Below, one piece after another: positions 1 to 7,875 of a stretch of 42,175 nucleotides of DNA. The notes below the pieces were generated by a model. It searched no databases and was not told the DNA's origin. It was given only the letters and a program-made list of their open reading frames with translations. This stretch comes from Bacteroidota bacterium (GTDB lineage: Bacteria; Bacteroidota; Bacteroidia; Bacteroidales; B39-G9). Where the stretch lies: positions 1-42,175 of the forward strand of contig JADFUR010000065.1 in the NCBI GenBank assembly GCA_015222055.1, written 5' to 3'. Position numbers and translations under genes: made by a program. Positions within the stretch are counted from its first letter, which is position 1, and each line of letters starts with the position of its first letter.

Positions 1-322
1 ACAACTATATTCAATATTTAAAAACTACTACGAAACAAATATTCTTCTTAAATAATTCTTCTTCCTCTGTGAATCTCTGTGTAATCTCCGTGTTCCTCTG
101 TGTAATAACTATACCACAGAGTTGCTCAAAGGAAACTCAAAGTTACACAAAGGTGTTTAATACAACTATATTCAATATATAACAACTATTTACCAATCAA
201 AAATATTTGTTAATAATTCACATTTTTAATCATAATAATTTACTTTCTCTGTGAATCTTTGTGAAATCTCTGTGTTCCTCTGTGTAACAGCTCTTGCTCA
301 AAGTTACATAAAGGGTTTTAAT
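1..322. repeat. Diverged tandem duplication of about 160 bp, CTCTGTG-rich intergenic repeat
   Basis: Two similar blocks follow each other (about 1-160 and 162-322). Both begin ACAACTATATTCAATAT, carry a run of CTCTGTG/CTTTGTG/CCTCTGTGTAA motifs (66-109 and 246-287) and end with GCTCAAAGTTACA followed by AAAGG. Copy 1 also holds the reverse-complement form CCACAGAG at 113-120, so it could fold. No gene is visible before the minus-strand gene ending at 328. Short CTCTGTG-type repeats are common between genes in environmental Bacteroidota; their function is unknown. Confidence 0.75.
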
Positions 323-327
323 GTTAT

Positions 328-2325
328 TTATTTCTTTAATTGTTTTGCTTGTTCAAAATATTTATTGGCTTTATTTGTATCACCAAGTGCTCTATATGTT
401 ATTCCAAGATTAATTAAAACCTGAGGGTCATTTTTATCTAATTTTGCAGCTATTTGCAAAATCTGAGCCGATTTTTTAAATTCATGCAACATGCCATAAA
501 CAACTCCCAAATCTTTATAAGCCTCAGCCTTTCGCGGTTTAATTTTAACAGCCCTTTGAAAATATTTAATAGCTTTAGTAAAATCATTTTTATATCTGCC
601 GTATAACAAAGCTAAATTGTAATTTATATCGTAACGGTTTGGATTAATTTTATAAAGTTCATTATAAAGCTTTATTTTATAATCAGCACTGTCTAACTTG
701 TTAAAAATCAATGAAATATTATTATACACATTTTCGTAATTCGGATTACGCTTTAAAATTCTCTTATAATAATAAATTATTTTGTCATAGTCTTTATTGT
801 ATTCAAAATAAGCATTACCAAGCAAGAGCAAGGCATCATTATAATTTGGATAAATCTCAATTGACTTTTGTAAATATTTTATTGATAATTTAAGATATTC
901 ATCTCTTGTTTTCTTATCAGAAGTTTTTTGAGCTTTCTCAATGAGTTTCCCACCTGCCGAACAATTACTCTTTGCACTATTTGTTGATGTTTTAACATCG
1001 GTAGTAAAAAGAACGAAATCATTTTTCCATGCTTTGTTTCTGTCAATTGTTTTAAATGAATATAAGGATAAAATTACAACTAATAACAGAGGTGAGAATA
1101 TTGCTATAAACTTCTTATTATTAATGTGTTTTGGAATAATATAAAATAAAAAATATACCATTATCAAACAAAACCCAATTGAAGGCATAAACATAAAACG
1201 TTCGTTCATAAACGTTCCTACAGGAAAAAATATGTTTGATACTATTGAAAAAGCAATTAAAAAATAAAGAATTGTATAGGCAATAATATTTTTACTTTTT
1301 ATCTTAAATAAAGAATAAATAAGAATAAACGAATAAAAAACAAAAGGTATAATTGCTCTTAAATCAATCCAGTTTATAATTGGTATTTGCTTTGGATAAT
1401 AATCGAAAGTTAAAGGATGCGGGAATATTAAAAGTTTGATATAAAGACCGAGAGTGTAAGATATTGTAGCATATTTCTCTGCAAAAGTAGCATGCAAAAA
1501 TGGATTATTCATTAATTCTGTTGGTGCTTTGGATAAAGAATTTCCAATAATCAAATGTCTTATTATAAGGAAAAGACCTGATGCAAGAATTAAAGGAATA
1601 ATTGATAGAGCAATTTTTTTAAATTTTTTATCAGTAAAAAAATATATTGTTAATGGGATTATTAAAACAAAAGTTATTGAATTTTCTTTCGACATTAAGG
1701 CAAGAAACAATGATAAAAAGCTATAAAAAAGGGTTCTCGACTTATTTTTCGCAAAATATTTTATGATAAAATAAAGAGCAAGCAATGAAAACAAAAGAGC
1801 CATTATCTCGTCGCGTCCTTTAATGTTTGCAACGACTTCGGTATGAATTGGATGTGCAATAAAAAGTAATGCTGTAAGAAACGGTATAGAAAAACACCAT
1901 TTCTTATTTTGATATTTAGTTAACAGATTAGATAAAATGACATAGATTAACACCCCAATTAAAGCATATAACAATACATTAATGAAATGACTAATGTGAG
2001 GATTCTTGCCAAAAAATTGATGTTCAACAGCAAATGTAACAATTGACAAAGGGCGATATCTGCCACCTGCAACTAATTTTTTATCTTTTCCGAAAAATCC
2101 GGTAAACGAATCGTGAGTTAAAATATCTTTAACACCAGCAAAACCTTTTTGTGTAAATCTATTATCAGCAATTACAATTGCGTCGTCTAAAGCATAACTA
2201 TGATTAAATGTGTTTGCATATAGCAAAAACGACAAAAAAAATAATATAGAATAAATTATAAAATTTTTATTCTTAAAAATTAATTTACAATCGGTTGATT
2301 TAATATTCTTTTTTGTTTTTGTCAT
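328..2325 (-). CDS. TMTC-like GT-C membrane glycosyltransferase with C-terminal TPR repeats
   Basis: A 665-residue multi-pass membrane protein. An N-terminal membrane segment (about residues 24-42) is followed by an acidic DD pair (about 48-49) in the first outside loop. Further segments carry GRYRPLS (about 88-94), HPIHTE (about 158-163), KGRDE (about 169-173) and ERFMFMPSIGF (about 375-385). This layout is that of the TMTC/DUF1736 branch of GT-C glycosyltransferases, whose animal members are O-mannosyltransferases. The last 190 residues are four or five TPR repeats, predicted to face outwards. I chose the ATG at 2325; a TTG one codon upstream is also open. It starts 5 bp after the stop of the FKBP lipoprotein gene at 2331, so the two are probably cotranscribed. 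Activity and substrate are inferred from the family only. Confidence 0.75.
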   Translation of the reverse strand: MTKTKKNIKSTDCKLIFKNKNFIIYSILFFLSFLLYANTFNHSYALDDAIVIADNRFTQKGFAGVKDILTHDSFTGFFGKDKKLVAGGRYRPLSIVTFAVEHQFFGKNPHISHFINVLLYALIGVLIYVILSNLLTKYQNKKWCFSIPFLTALLFIAHPIHTEVVANIKGRDEIMALLFSLLALYFIIKYFAKNKSRTLFYSFLSLFLALMSKENSITFVLIIPLTIYFFTDKKFKKIALSIIPLILASGLFLIIRHLIIGNSLSKAPTELMNNPFLHATFAEKYATISYTLGLYIKLLIFPHPLTFDYYPKQIPIINWIDLRAIIPFVFYSFILIYSLFKIKSKNIIAYTILYFLIAFSIVSNIFFPVGTFMNERFMFMPSIGFCLIMVYFLFYIIPKHINNKKFIAIFSPLLLVVILSLYSFKTIDRNKAWKNDFVLFTTDVKTSTNSAKSNCSAGGKLIEKAQKTSDKKTRDEYLKLSIKYLQKSIEIYPNYNDALLLLGNAYFEYNKDYDKIIYYYKRILKRNPNYENVYNNISLIFNKLDSADYKIKLYNELYKINPNRYDINYNLALLYGRYKNDFTKAIKYFQRAVKIKPRKAEAYKDLGVVYGMLHEFKKSAQILQIAAKLDKNDPQVLINLGITYRALGDTNKANKYFEQAKQLKK

Positions 2326-2330
2326 CAAAT

Positions 2331-3191
2331 TTATTCAACGCAAATCAATTCTACCTCAAAAATTAAAGTTGAATAAGGAGCCACAGGACCTCTTTTTTTA
2401 TCTCCATAAGCAAGATATGAAGGAATAATAATTTTTGCTTCTCCACCTTCTCTCATTTTAGATATTCCTTCGTCTAATCCTTGTATTACATCGCCTGCAC
2501 CATAAGAATATTCAAAAGCTTTATGACGTTTATAAGTAGAATCAAAAATTTTTCCATCAACAAAATAAGCTAAATAATTAATCATAACTTTATTGCCAGG
2601 TTTGGGACTTTTGCCTTTACCTTTAAGCTTCTCAACATAATATAAACCACTTTGTGTTGGTTCAACAGTTACATTTGTATTTTTAAGATATTGGGTAAGC
2701 AATTCCTCTTCTTTATCGCTGTCCGAAATTTTCAAAGCACGTCTTTCCTGTTCAAATTCTTTATAATTTAAAACATCAATAAGTTTAATATGAAAAGTTA
2801 ATTTGCTGTCAGACTTTAGAAATTTTGGAAATTTTTGTTTTCTGTTAATATTATAAAAAGTTTTGGCATCGACAATAAATACTGCACTATCGCCGGTATG
2901 CATCAAAGCTAAACCATCCTGAATGCTTGGGTTTTCACCTACGGGTTCTTTAAGCTGCATTCTAAAATAATTATTTTCATCAATAACAGAATCATTCTCT
3001 GTAGTATATTTCATTCTAAGCACGAGAATATCTCCAATTTCGGGCTTAAGAGAATCTTTATTTTCAATAATAAATTTATATTTCAGTCCTGACTTATTGG
3101 TTTTAAAACCTCCTGTATTACACGAAACAAAAGACAAAAACAGAATTGTTACAATAACGAATTTAGATAAAAAATAAAATTTGGTTTTCAT
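2331..3191 (-). CDS. FKBP-type peptidyl-prolyl isomerase lipoprotein (first of a paralogous pair)
   Basis: A 286-residue lipoprotein. The signal peptide ends in the lipobox FVSC with the lipidated Cys at 24. The C-terminal 100 residues are a good FKBP domain: GNKVMINYLAYFVDGKIFDS, then GDVIQGLDEGISKMREGGEA and a closing IIPSYLAYGD and FEVELICV. The first half (about 48-140) has the same outline in weaker form (GDILVLRM, DGLALMHTGDSAVFIV), so two FKBP-fold units may lie in tandem, the first probably degenerate. It likely assists folding of exported or outer-membrane proteins in the periplasm. The start ATG is unambiguous. It shares length and architecture with the next gene upstream (3321-4196), and the TMTC-like gene follows 5 bp downstream. 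Confidence 0.88.
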   Translation of the reverse strand: MKTKFYFLSKFVIVTILFLSFVSCNTGGFKTNKSGLKYKFIIENKDSLKPEIGDILVLRMKYTTENDSVIDENNYFRMQLKEPVGENPSIQDGLALMHTGDSAVFIVDAKTFYNINRKQKFPKFLKSDSKLTFHIKLIDVLNYKEFEQERRALKISDSDKEEELLTQYLKNTNVTVEPTQSGLYYVEKLKGKGKSPKPGNKVMINYLAYFVDGKIFDSTYKRHKAFEYSYGAGDVIQGLDEGISKMREGGEAKIIIPSYLAYGDKKRGPVAPYSTLIFEVELICVE

Positions 3192-3250
3192 GTGTTTATT
3201 GTTTAATTACGAATTAAAAATTACGAATTAGGAATGCTTTTTCCCAACCG

Positions 3251-3283
3251 TTGCTCTTTCGGATTACAAATATGAAAGAGCAA
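3251..3283. repeat. GCTCTTTCGGATT-type palindromic intergenic repeat, copy 1
   Basis: TTGCTCTTTC at 3251-3260 is mirrored by GAAAGAGCAA at 3274-3283 around GGATTACAAATAT. It belongs to the same family as the elements at 13851-14010, 19433-19459 and 27831-27858. It lies between two minus-strand FKBP genes. Just beside it (3207-3234) is a short direct repeat of ATTACGAATTA. Confidence 0.7.
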
Positions 3284-3320
3284 ATTTTTTGTTAATTTTA
3301 TTTAGACAAAAATAAAAAAA

Positions 3321-4196
3321 TTATTTTTTTGATTTCACTTTTAACAATTCTATTTCATAAATTAATGAAGTGAAAGGCGGAATAATTCCTGTTGACGAGC
3401 CATTATCTCCAAAAGCAAGAGAAGATGGAATAATAACTACAGCTTTTTCTCCTTGTTCCATCATTCCAATTGCCTCATCAAGTCCGGGGATAACCTGCAA
3501 TTCAGAGCCATAAACAAAATCTAAGGCTTGGTTTCTTTTTTTTGTAGAATCGAAAAATTTGCCATTCAAGAATCTCCCATCATAATCAATAGTAATAAGA
3601 TCTCCTTTTTCAACTTTTTTCCCATCACCTTTTTTTACAGTAAAGAAATACAATCCGGATTCGGTAGGTTTAACATCAATTTTTTGTTCGTCAATAAATC
3701 GCTTTAAAATCATTTTTTCATAATCACCAAAATCTTCTATCCATTTTAAAAATTCTTCTTTATCTCTATTATATTGCTGTTCAGTTCTAATGTCGTTCAT
3801 TTTAACATCCACTTTCATTTGGCTTTTATCTGCAATAAATTTAGGTAATGAAGTGAGAAGTGTTTTTTTAAAAAAATTATCGGCATCAATAATAAAAGTT
3901 GAACTATCACCTTTTGACATCATTAAAAAGCACTCATCAATAGAACCTTTATAATCAGGCTTAGTAACTTTGAAAGTTCTTTCTTCGTGGAAAAAAGACG
4001 AATCGTTAATTGTTCGATAATTAAGGTCAGCGGTAACATAAGCTCCCTGAATAGCAGGTGCTACTTCTTCTCCAATAGTGTGAAGTTTATAATATATACC
4101 TGTTTCGGTTTTAGAAAACCCGCGATGTTTTGAAAAATAATCGCAAGAAGTAAAAAAGAAAATTAAAATCAGAATGCAAAAAAAATTTTTTTTCAT
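3321..4196 (-). CDS. FKBP-type peptidyl-prolyl isomerase lipoprotein (second of a paralogous pair)
   Basis: A 291-residue lipoprotein when started at the ATG at 4196, which gives a compact signal peptide ending FFTSC with Cys 18. An in-frame ATG at 4217 would add seven residues before the signal peptide and is less likely. The C-terminal FKBP domain shows GDLITIDYDGRFLNGKFFDS, VIPGLDEAIGMMEQGEKAVV and IPSSLAFGDNG. The N-terminal half repeats the outline weakly (MMSKGDSSTFIIDA). Length and layout match the neighbour at 2331-3191, so the two are likely an old tandem duplication. A 124-bp gap holding a palindromic repeat separates them. Role: probable periplasmic folding factor. Confidence 0.87.
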   Translation of the reverse strand: MKKNFFCILILIFFFTSCDYFSKHRGFSKTETGIYYKLHTIGEEVAPAIQGAYVTADLNYRTINDSSFFHEERTFKVTKPDYKGSIDECFLMMSKGDSSTFIIDADNFFKKTLLTSLPKFIADKSQMKVDVKMNDIRTEQQYNRDKEEFLKWIEDFGDYEKMILKRFIDEQKIDVKPTESGLYFFTVKKGDGKKVEKGDLITIDYDGRFLNGKFFDSTKKRNQALDFVYGSELQVIPGLDEAIGMMEQGEKAVVIIPSSLAFGDNGSSTGIIPPFTSLIYEIELLKVKSKK

Positions 4197-4352
4197 GGGT
4201 TGATATTTTAAAAACATAAAAATAAAGAAGTAATTTAAAATAAATACTAAAAATTGAAATATATTCCTTTTAAAAATAAATATTAAGTTAACACTTTGGT
4301 CTGTAAATTTATTAGATAAATTTTAATAAAAAAAATTTTTCATTATTAAGTC

Positions 4353-4382
4353 AAAAAAAAATCCGACATATAGTCGGATTTT
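4353..4382 (-). terminator. Rho-independent terminator after the RRM-csp operon
   Basis: Read on the minus strand, the stem AATCCGAC/GTCGGATT (4360-4367 paired with 4373-4380, five-base loop) is followed by a run of eight T (complement of 4353-4360). It lies 29 bp past the stop codon of the cold-shock gene. Confidence 0.85.
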
Positions 4383-4410
4383 CAAATAAAAATTTTAGCA
4401 AAAAATTTTA

Positions 4411-4605
4411 TTAAATTTTTTTAACATTTTCAGCTATAGGACCTTTTTCGCCATCTGATACTTCAAACTCAACAGCTTGTTCTGGTTCTAATCTCTCAGA
4501 AACATTTTCCAAACCTGAACGATGAACAAAAATATCTTTTCCTTCTTCTGTTTGTATAAATCCGTAACCTTTTACTTCATTATACCATTTTACTGTGCCT
4601 TTCAT
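4411..4605 (-). CDS. Cold-shock domain protein (CspA family)
   Basis: A 64-residue single-domain cold-shock protein. It begins MKGTVKWYNEVKGYGFIQ, which contains RNP1 (KGYGFIQ), and continues with RNP2 (DIFVHRSGL) and the usual GPIAENV near the end. Proteins of this family bind single-stranded RNA or DNA and melt mRNA structure, often in the cold. The gene starts 6 bp after the stop of the RRM protein gene, and a strong terminator follows. The two are therefore an operon of two small RNA-binding proteins. CspA, CspC and similar subtypes cannot be told apart from the sequence. Confidence 0.95.
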   Translation of the reverse strand: MKGTVKWYNEVKGYGFIQTEEGKDIFVHRSGLENVSERLEPEQAVEFEVSDGEKGPIAENVKKI

Positions 4606-4611
4606 AATATA

Positions 4612-4881
4612 TTAATTAGGGGTGTTTTCATCATCAGTTTTTTTCTCCCGAGCAACGTTTACTTTAACGTTTCTTCCCTTAATGTCAGTGTCATTTGTTT
4701 CGTCAATAGCTTTTTGACCTTCTTCGTCGTTTAACATTTCAACAAATCCAAAACCTTTACTTCGTCCTGAGTATTTGTCAGTAATTATCTTAACAGCGTT
4801 TACTGCTCCATATTCAGAAAAAATTTTGCTTAATTCATCTTCGCTAATAGTATAAGGAAGATTTCCTACATAAATATTCAT
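4612..4881 (-). CDS. Small RRM-type RNA-binding protein
   Basis: An 89-residue protein that is almost entirely one RNA-recognition motif: RNP2 is IYVGNL at residues 3-8 and RNP1 is KGFGFVEM at about 42-49, followed by a short charged tail. Such glycine-poor single-RRM proteins are common in Bacteroidota and cyanobacteria and are thought to act as post-transcriptional regulators. It is the first gene of an operon with csp. A candidate -7 element TACCTTTG lies 28 bp upstream (4909-4916 on the minus strand), giving a short leader. Confidence 0.93.
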   Translation of the reverse strand: MNIYVGNLPYTISEDELSKIFSEYGAVNAVKIITDKYSGRSKGFGFVEMLNDEEGQKAIDETNDTDIKGRNVKVNVAREKKTDDENTPN

Positions 4882-4908
4882 AATTGTTTTTTTAATTAAA
4901 AGTTATTA

Positions 4909-4916
4909 CAAAGGTA
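4909..4916 (-). promoter_or_regulatory. Candidate Bacteroidota -7 element (TACCTTTG) for the RRM-csp operon
   Basis: The minus strand reads TACCTTTG, matching the Bacteroidota -7 consensus TAnnTTTG, 28 bp upstream of the ATG. I see no well-spaced TTTG at -33, so this rests on the -7 match and position alone. Confidence 0.45.
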
Positions 4917-4994
4917 AAATTTAAAATTGAATAAAAATAAAAAAAGATTACAATTTATTCAATTTAAATTTATTTTAATTGTATCATAAATTAA

Positions 4995-5528
4995 TCAATT
5001 TGATACATTAACTAACTTAACATCATACACAATTGTTGATCTTCGGGGGATTTTGTTGTCATCGCCCACTAAGCCAAAAGCTAAATGAGGGAGTAAAATA
5101 AATCTAGCTTTATCTCCTTCTCTCATTAATAAAATTCCCTCTTCAAGCCCTGCTTCTACGCCTCCCTGACCAATTTTAAATTTTTTAACACCTAATGAAT
5201 CAGAAGAATAACAAAGTGTTCCATCTAATAAATTAATATTATATTCAATTGTTGCTATTTTACCTTCTTTGGCATTTCTGCCATTACCTTTCTCATAAAT
5301 CATGTGCCACAAGCCGGTTTTACTAACTTTCATTTCCCATTTTCGGCGTTTTGCATAATCAGCAATTTGTTCAGCATCTTTTTTTATCAGATATTTATTA
5401 ATTTTTATTAATGGTTCTTTAAATTGAGCCACTTCAGCATCAGATCTATATTGTTGTTTGCGTGAGCAAGAAACAAAAAAAATAAATATCATCAATAGAC
5501 TACAAAACAGTATCTTATTAATCTTCAT
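4995..5528 (-). CDS. GldI-like FKBP-fold lipoprotein
   Basis: A 177-residue lipoprotein (signal peptide ending FFVSC, Cys 21). A charged linker is followed by a single FKBP-type domain from about residue 75: KTGLWHMIYEKGNG, IATIEYNINLLDGTLCYSS, GVEAGLEEGILLMREGDKA, LPHLAFGLVGDD. The GLW(H/Y) opening, the glycine-poor flap and the GDDNKIP stretch resemble GldI, the gliding/T9SS-associated isomerase of Flavobacteria. The neighbourhood (DHH phosphoesterase overlapping its start, ndk beyond) is one I associate with gldI. Its start codon lies inside the last 11 bases of the DHH gene, suggesting translational coupling. The GldI assignment is an inference; a generic PPIase lipoprotein is the safe call. 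Confidence 0.8.
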   Translation of the reverse strand: MKINKILFCSLLMIFIFFVSCSRKQQYRSDAEVAQFKEPLIKINKYLIKKDAEQIADYAKRRKWEMKVSKTGLWHMIYEKGNGRNAKEGKIATIEYNINLLDGTLCYSSDSLGVKKFKIGQGGVEAGLEEGILLMREGDKARFILLPHLAFGLVGDDNKIPRRSTIVYDVKLVNVSN

Positions 5529-6543
5529 CTAATTCATTTTTATAATTAGGCAACAGGCATACAAATTTCTCAATTGCTTCTTCAAGCGATAAATCTGATT
5601 TTCCTCCCGAAGCATTAATGTGACCTCCGCCTTCAAAATTCTGCTTTGCAAATTTATTAGTTGCGAAACTCCCTTTTGAACGAAATGAAATTTTAACATT
5701 TTTATCTTTTTCAGTAAAAATAGCTGAAAAAATTATCCCTTTAATAGATAAAGGGTAATTTACAAAACCATCGTCGTCGCCTTGCTTAAAATTAAATTTT
5801 TCTAATTCTTTTTTTGTGAGCGAAATAATAGCTGTGTGATATTCCGGAAAAATTTTCAATTTTTCGTTCAGGCAATATCCTAAAAAACGAAATCTGTCAG
5901 ATGAAAAATTATCATAAAGATTACTAATAATCTCATCTTTATTAATATTAAATTTTAACAATTCGGCTACAATCTCAAATGTTCGTGATTTTGAAGAATT
6001 ATAGCTAAAGCAACCTGTATCTGCCATTATTCCTGCAAATATACATTTTGCTATTTCTACGTCTATCAAATTAATATTATTTAACAAAGCAATAAACTCA
6101 TAGACCAATTCAGCTGCCGAACTAGCTTTATCATCAGACAAAGTATAATCAGCCTTATCATTAAACAGAGGATGATGATCAATAATAATTTTAATTGCGA
6201 TTGATTTGCTCACATATTTTTCAAGCTTATCTATGCGAGATGTCTCATTAAAATCGACATAAAAAATTATCTGAGCTTTATCAATTTTCTCAATAGCAAT
6301 TTTCTTATCTTCAGTAAAATTAACAATGCTTTTATTACCTGGCATCCACCATAAAAATTCAGGGTAGCTATTTGGGGTAATAACTTGCACATTTTGTCCT
6401 TTCTTTATTAAAAAATTATATAAGCCCAAAGACGATCCTATTGCATCTGCATCTGGGTTAGCATGAGTTACAATAACAATATTGTTTGTAACAGACAGAA
6501 GTTTATCAACTTCCTTAGTAAAATTATCAGAAATATGTTTCAA
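5518..6543 (-). CDS. DHH/DHHA1 phosphoesterase (NrnA-like oligoribonuclease / pAp phosphatase)
   Basis: A 341-residue cytoplasmic enzyme with all expected metal motifs: THANPDADAIGSSLG (His 27, Asp 31, Asp 33), YVDFNETSRI (Asp 97), the signature IIDHHP (Asp 122, His 123, His 124) and IMADTGCFSY (Asp 175). The C-terminal DHHA1 domain carries GGGHINASGG near residue 306. The length is typical for NrnA, which degrades short RNA oligonucleotides and dephosphorylates 3'-phosphoadenosine 5'-phosphate; c-di-nucleotide intermediates are also possible substrates in this family. It is divergent from ndk across about 106 bp and overlaps the downstream FKBP gene by 11 bp. Confidence 0.9.
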   Translation of the reverse strand: MKHISDNFTKEVDKLLSVTNNIVIVTHANPDADAIGSSLGLYNFLIKKGQNVQVITPNSYPEFLWWMPGNKSIVNFTEDKKIAIEKIDKAQIIFYVDFNETSRIDKLEKYVSKSIAIKIIIDHHPLFNDKADYTLSDDKASSAAELVYEFIALLNNINLIDVEIAKCIFAGIMADTGCFSYNSSKSRTFEIVAELLKFNINKDEIISNLYDNFSSDRFRFLGYCLNEKLKIFPEYHTAIISLTKKELEKFNFKQGDDDGFVNYPLSIKGIIFSAIFTEKDKNVKISFRSKGSFATNKFAKQNFEGGGHINASGGKSDLSLEEAIEKFVCLLPNYKNELDED

Positions 6544-6568
6544 TTATTTTTCGTTTTTATATAAAAGT

Positions 6569-6595
6569 CAAAGATATAAATTTAATATAAAGCAA
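6569..6595 (-). promoter_or_regulatory. Candidate promoter of the DHH phosphoesterase-GldI-like operon
   Basis: On the minus strand TATCTTTG (6569-6576) fits the Bacteroidota -7 consensus TAnnTTTG and a TTG lies at 6593-6595, 16 bases further upstream. The spacing is slightly shorter than usual. The ATG is 26 bp downstream. Confidence 0.4.
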
Positions 6596-6649
6596 GTTAA
6601 AATCTCATAAAAATTATTTATATTTAACAAAATAAAAATTTTAAATATT

Positions 6650-7096
6650 ATGTCAGGGAATATAACTTTTACAATGATTAAGCCTGGTGCTGTGCAAAAT
6701 GAGCACATAGGACCCATTTTATCTATGATTAATGATGCAGGTTTCAGAATTGTGGCAATGAAATATGTTAAGCTCCGAACGACACAAGCAGAAGTCTTTT
6801 ACAATATTCATAAAGAAAAAGCTTTTTTTAAAGATTTAATAAAATTTATTACTTCAGGACCTGTTGTTGCAATAATATTAGAAAAAGAAAATGCTGTACA
6901 AGACTACAGGAAATTAATAGGAACAACAGACCCTACGAAAGCAGAAGAAGGAACAATAAGAAAACTCTTTGCAAAGTCGATTGAGCATAATGCCGTGCAT
7001 GGTTCGGACAGTAATGAAAATGCTATTATTGAATGTAATTTTTTCTTTTCTTACAGCGAAAAATTTGCAAAAGACGGTAATTGTATGTCTGTTTAG
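6650..7096 (+). CDS. ndk: Nucleoside-diphosphate kinase
   Basis: A 148-residue NDP kinase that transfers the gamma phosphate from ATP to other nucleoside diphosphates through a phosphohistidine. Visible are the opening TFTMIKPGAVQNEHIGPI, GTTDPTKAEEGTIRKLFA and NAVHGSDS with the catalytic His at 117, the canonical position. The opening reads KPGAV where many homologues have KPDGV, a variant I believe occurs in other Bacteroidota. It is a stand-alone plus-strand gene, divergent from the DHH gene. No clear -7 element is seen upstream and no hairpin terminator follows. Confidence 0.96.
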   Translation: MSGNITFTMIKPGAVQNEHIGPILSMINDAGFRIVAMKYVKLRTTQAEVFYNIHKEKAFFKDLIKFITSGPVVAIILEKENAVQDYRKLIGTTDPTKAEEGTIRKLFAKSIEHNAVHGSDSNENAIIECNFFFSYSEKFAKDGNCMSV

Positions 7097-7153
7097 TTAG
7101 TGTTTATCTTTACGCATGCTTGTCATTCCGATGACTTTATAGACAGGCACTAA

Positions 7154-7435
7154 TTATAATAAAATCAGACTGACTTTCCCGCTTTTATTTGCCACTTGTT
7201 TATTTTTTTCAAAAATTTTGTGGTTCTTCTCTTTCTATATTTCTGAGGTTGATGCTTCTGATGCTTATATTTTTCGCTTTTTACCATCAGCAGTCAACAT
7301 TGCAACTTGGGTACAAATTGTACCCAAGTTGGCATTGAATTCAGGATTTCGGTTTCGCATTTTTTTCATGTACAGTTTTACATCTTTGGTCTCAGATAGT
7401 GTTTCTAAAACATCATGAACCGAAAAGCAACATTT
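7154..7435 (-). pseudogene. Decayed DinD/BRO-N family gene (internal deletion and in-frame stops)
   Basis: One minus-strand frame reads FSVHDVLETLSETKDVKLYM, then KKMRNRNPEFNANLGTICTQ, then VAMLTADGKKRKI before a TAA at 7265-7267. This is the start of the BRO-N domain as found in DinD-like (DNA-damage-inducible protein D) proteins, where the expected text is close to (D/N)VxxYIKKMRxRDPELNxxWGTICTxVxMxxADGKxRKxQAS. After the stop the same frame reads ASEASTSEI, a TAG at 7235-7237, then KEKNHKIFEKNKQVANKSGK, resembling the C-terminal tail of the same family. The middle (well over 100 codons) and the N terminus are missing. No start codon remains. It sits in the 419-bp gap between ndk and the DUF721 gene; the rest of that gap (7097-7153 and 7436-7515) holds nothing I recognise. 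Confidence 0.72.
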
Positions 7436-7515
7436 TTAGTAATTGATCAACAACAATACTTAAACTCAACATTTTTTCTTTACTTAAAAAACCCGTCACT
7501 TTTAATAATTCTATT

Positions 7516-7806
7516 TTATCTAATCACAATATCATCAACCAAATTTTCTCCTGCATGTTCGTTCAATCTTTTTTTAAGTTCATCTTTAATCATTAACAAT
7601 TCATTGCGAATAACTGCCGAATTAAGATAAACGAATAATATTCTTTTTTTAAAAAATATTTCATTTGTAGCTCTTGCAACATTTCTTCCAATTATTTCTT
7701 CCCAAGCACTTATCAAACTTACCTGTTTCATTTTTTTATCAATACGTAGGGCTTTTAAATACTGACTAATAACGTCTCCTAATTTTTCTACTTTTTGTCT
7801 TCTCAT
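7516..7806 (-). CDS. DUF721 (DciA-like domain) protein
   Basis: A 96-residue protein of the DUF721 family, seen in the spacing of AWEEIIGRNVARATNEIFFK and LFVYLNSAVIRNELLMIKDE. The DUF721 domain is shared with DciA, the replicative helicase operator/loader of bacteria that lack DnaC/DnaI, but Bacteroidota members are short and their function is not settled. It lies 209 bp downstream of recF on the same strand, a neighbourhood (dnaN/recF/DUF721) frequent in bacteria. The gap holds a heptamer array and the 130-bp repeat. Start ATG at 7806. Confidence 0.85.
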   Translation of the reverse strand: MRRQKVEKLGDVISQYLKALRIDKKMKQVSLISAWEEIIGRNVARATNEIFFKKRILFVYLNSAVIRNELLMIKDELKKRLNEHAGENLVDDIVIR

Positions 7807-7840
7807 ATACTGATTTAAGTTTCGTGTTTAAAGTTTAATG

Positions 7841-7875
7841 TTTCGTGTTTCGTGTTTCGTGTTTCGTGTTTCATG
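7841..7875. repeat. Heptamer tandem repeat TTTCGTG, five units
   Basis: TTTCGTG is repeated head to tail from 7841 to 7875, the last unit being TTTCATG; a lone copy (TTTCGTG at 7820-7826) lies just upstream. The array abuts the 130-bp repeat that begins at 7876. Confidence 0.8.

Noticed and set aside
7218-7418. Plus-strand open frame in the ndk-DUF721 gap
   Set aside because: The opposite strand carries recognisable BRO-N text; the plus-strand frame has no family features.
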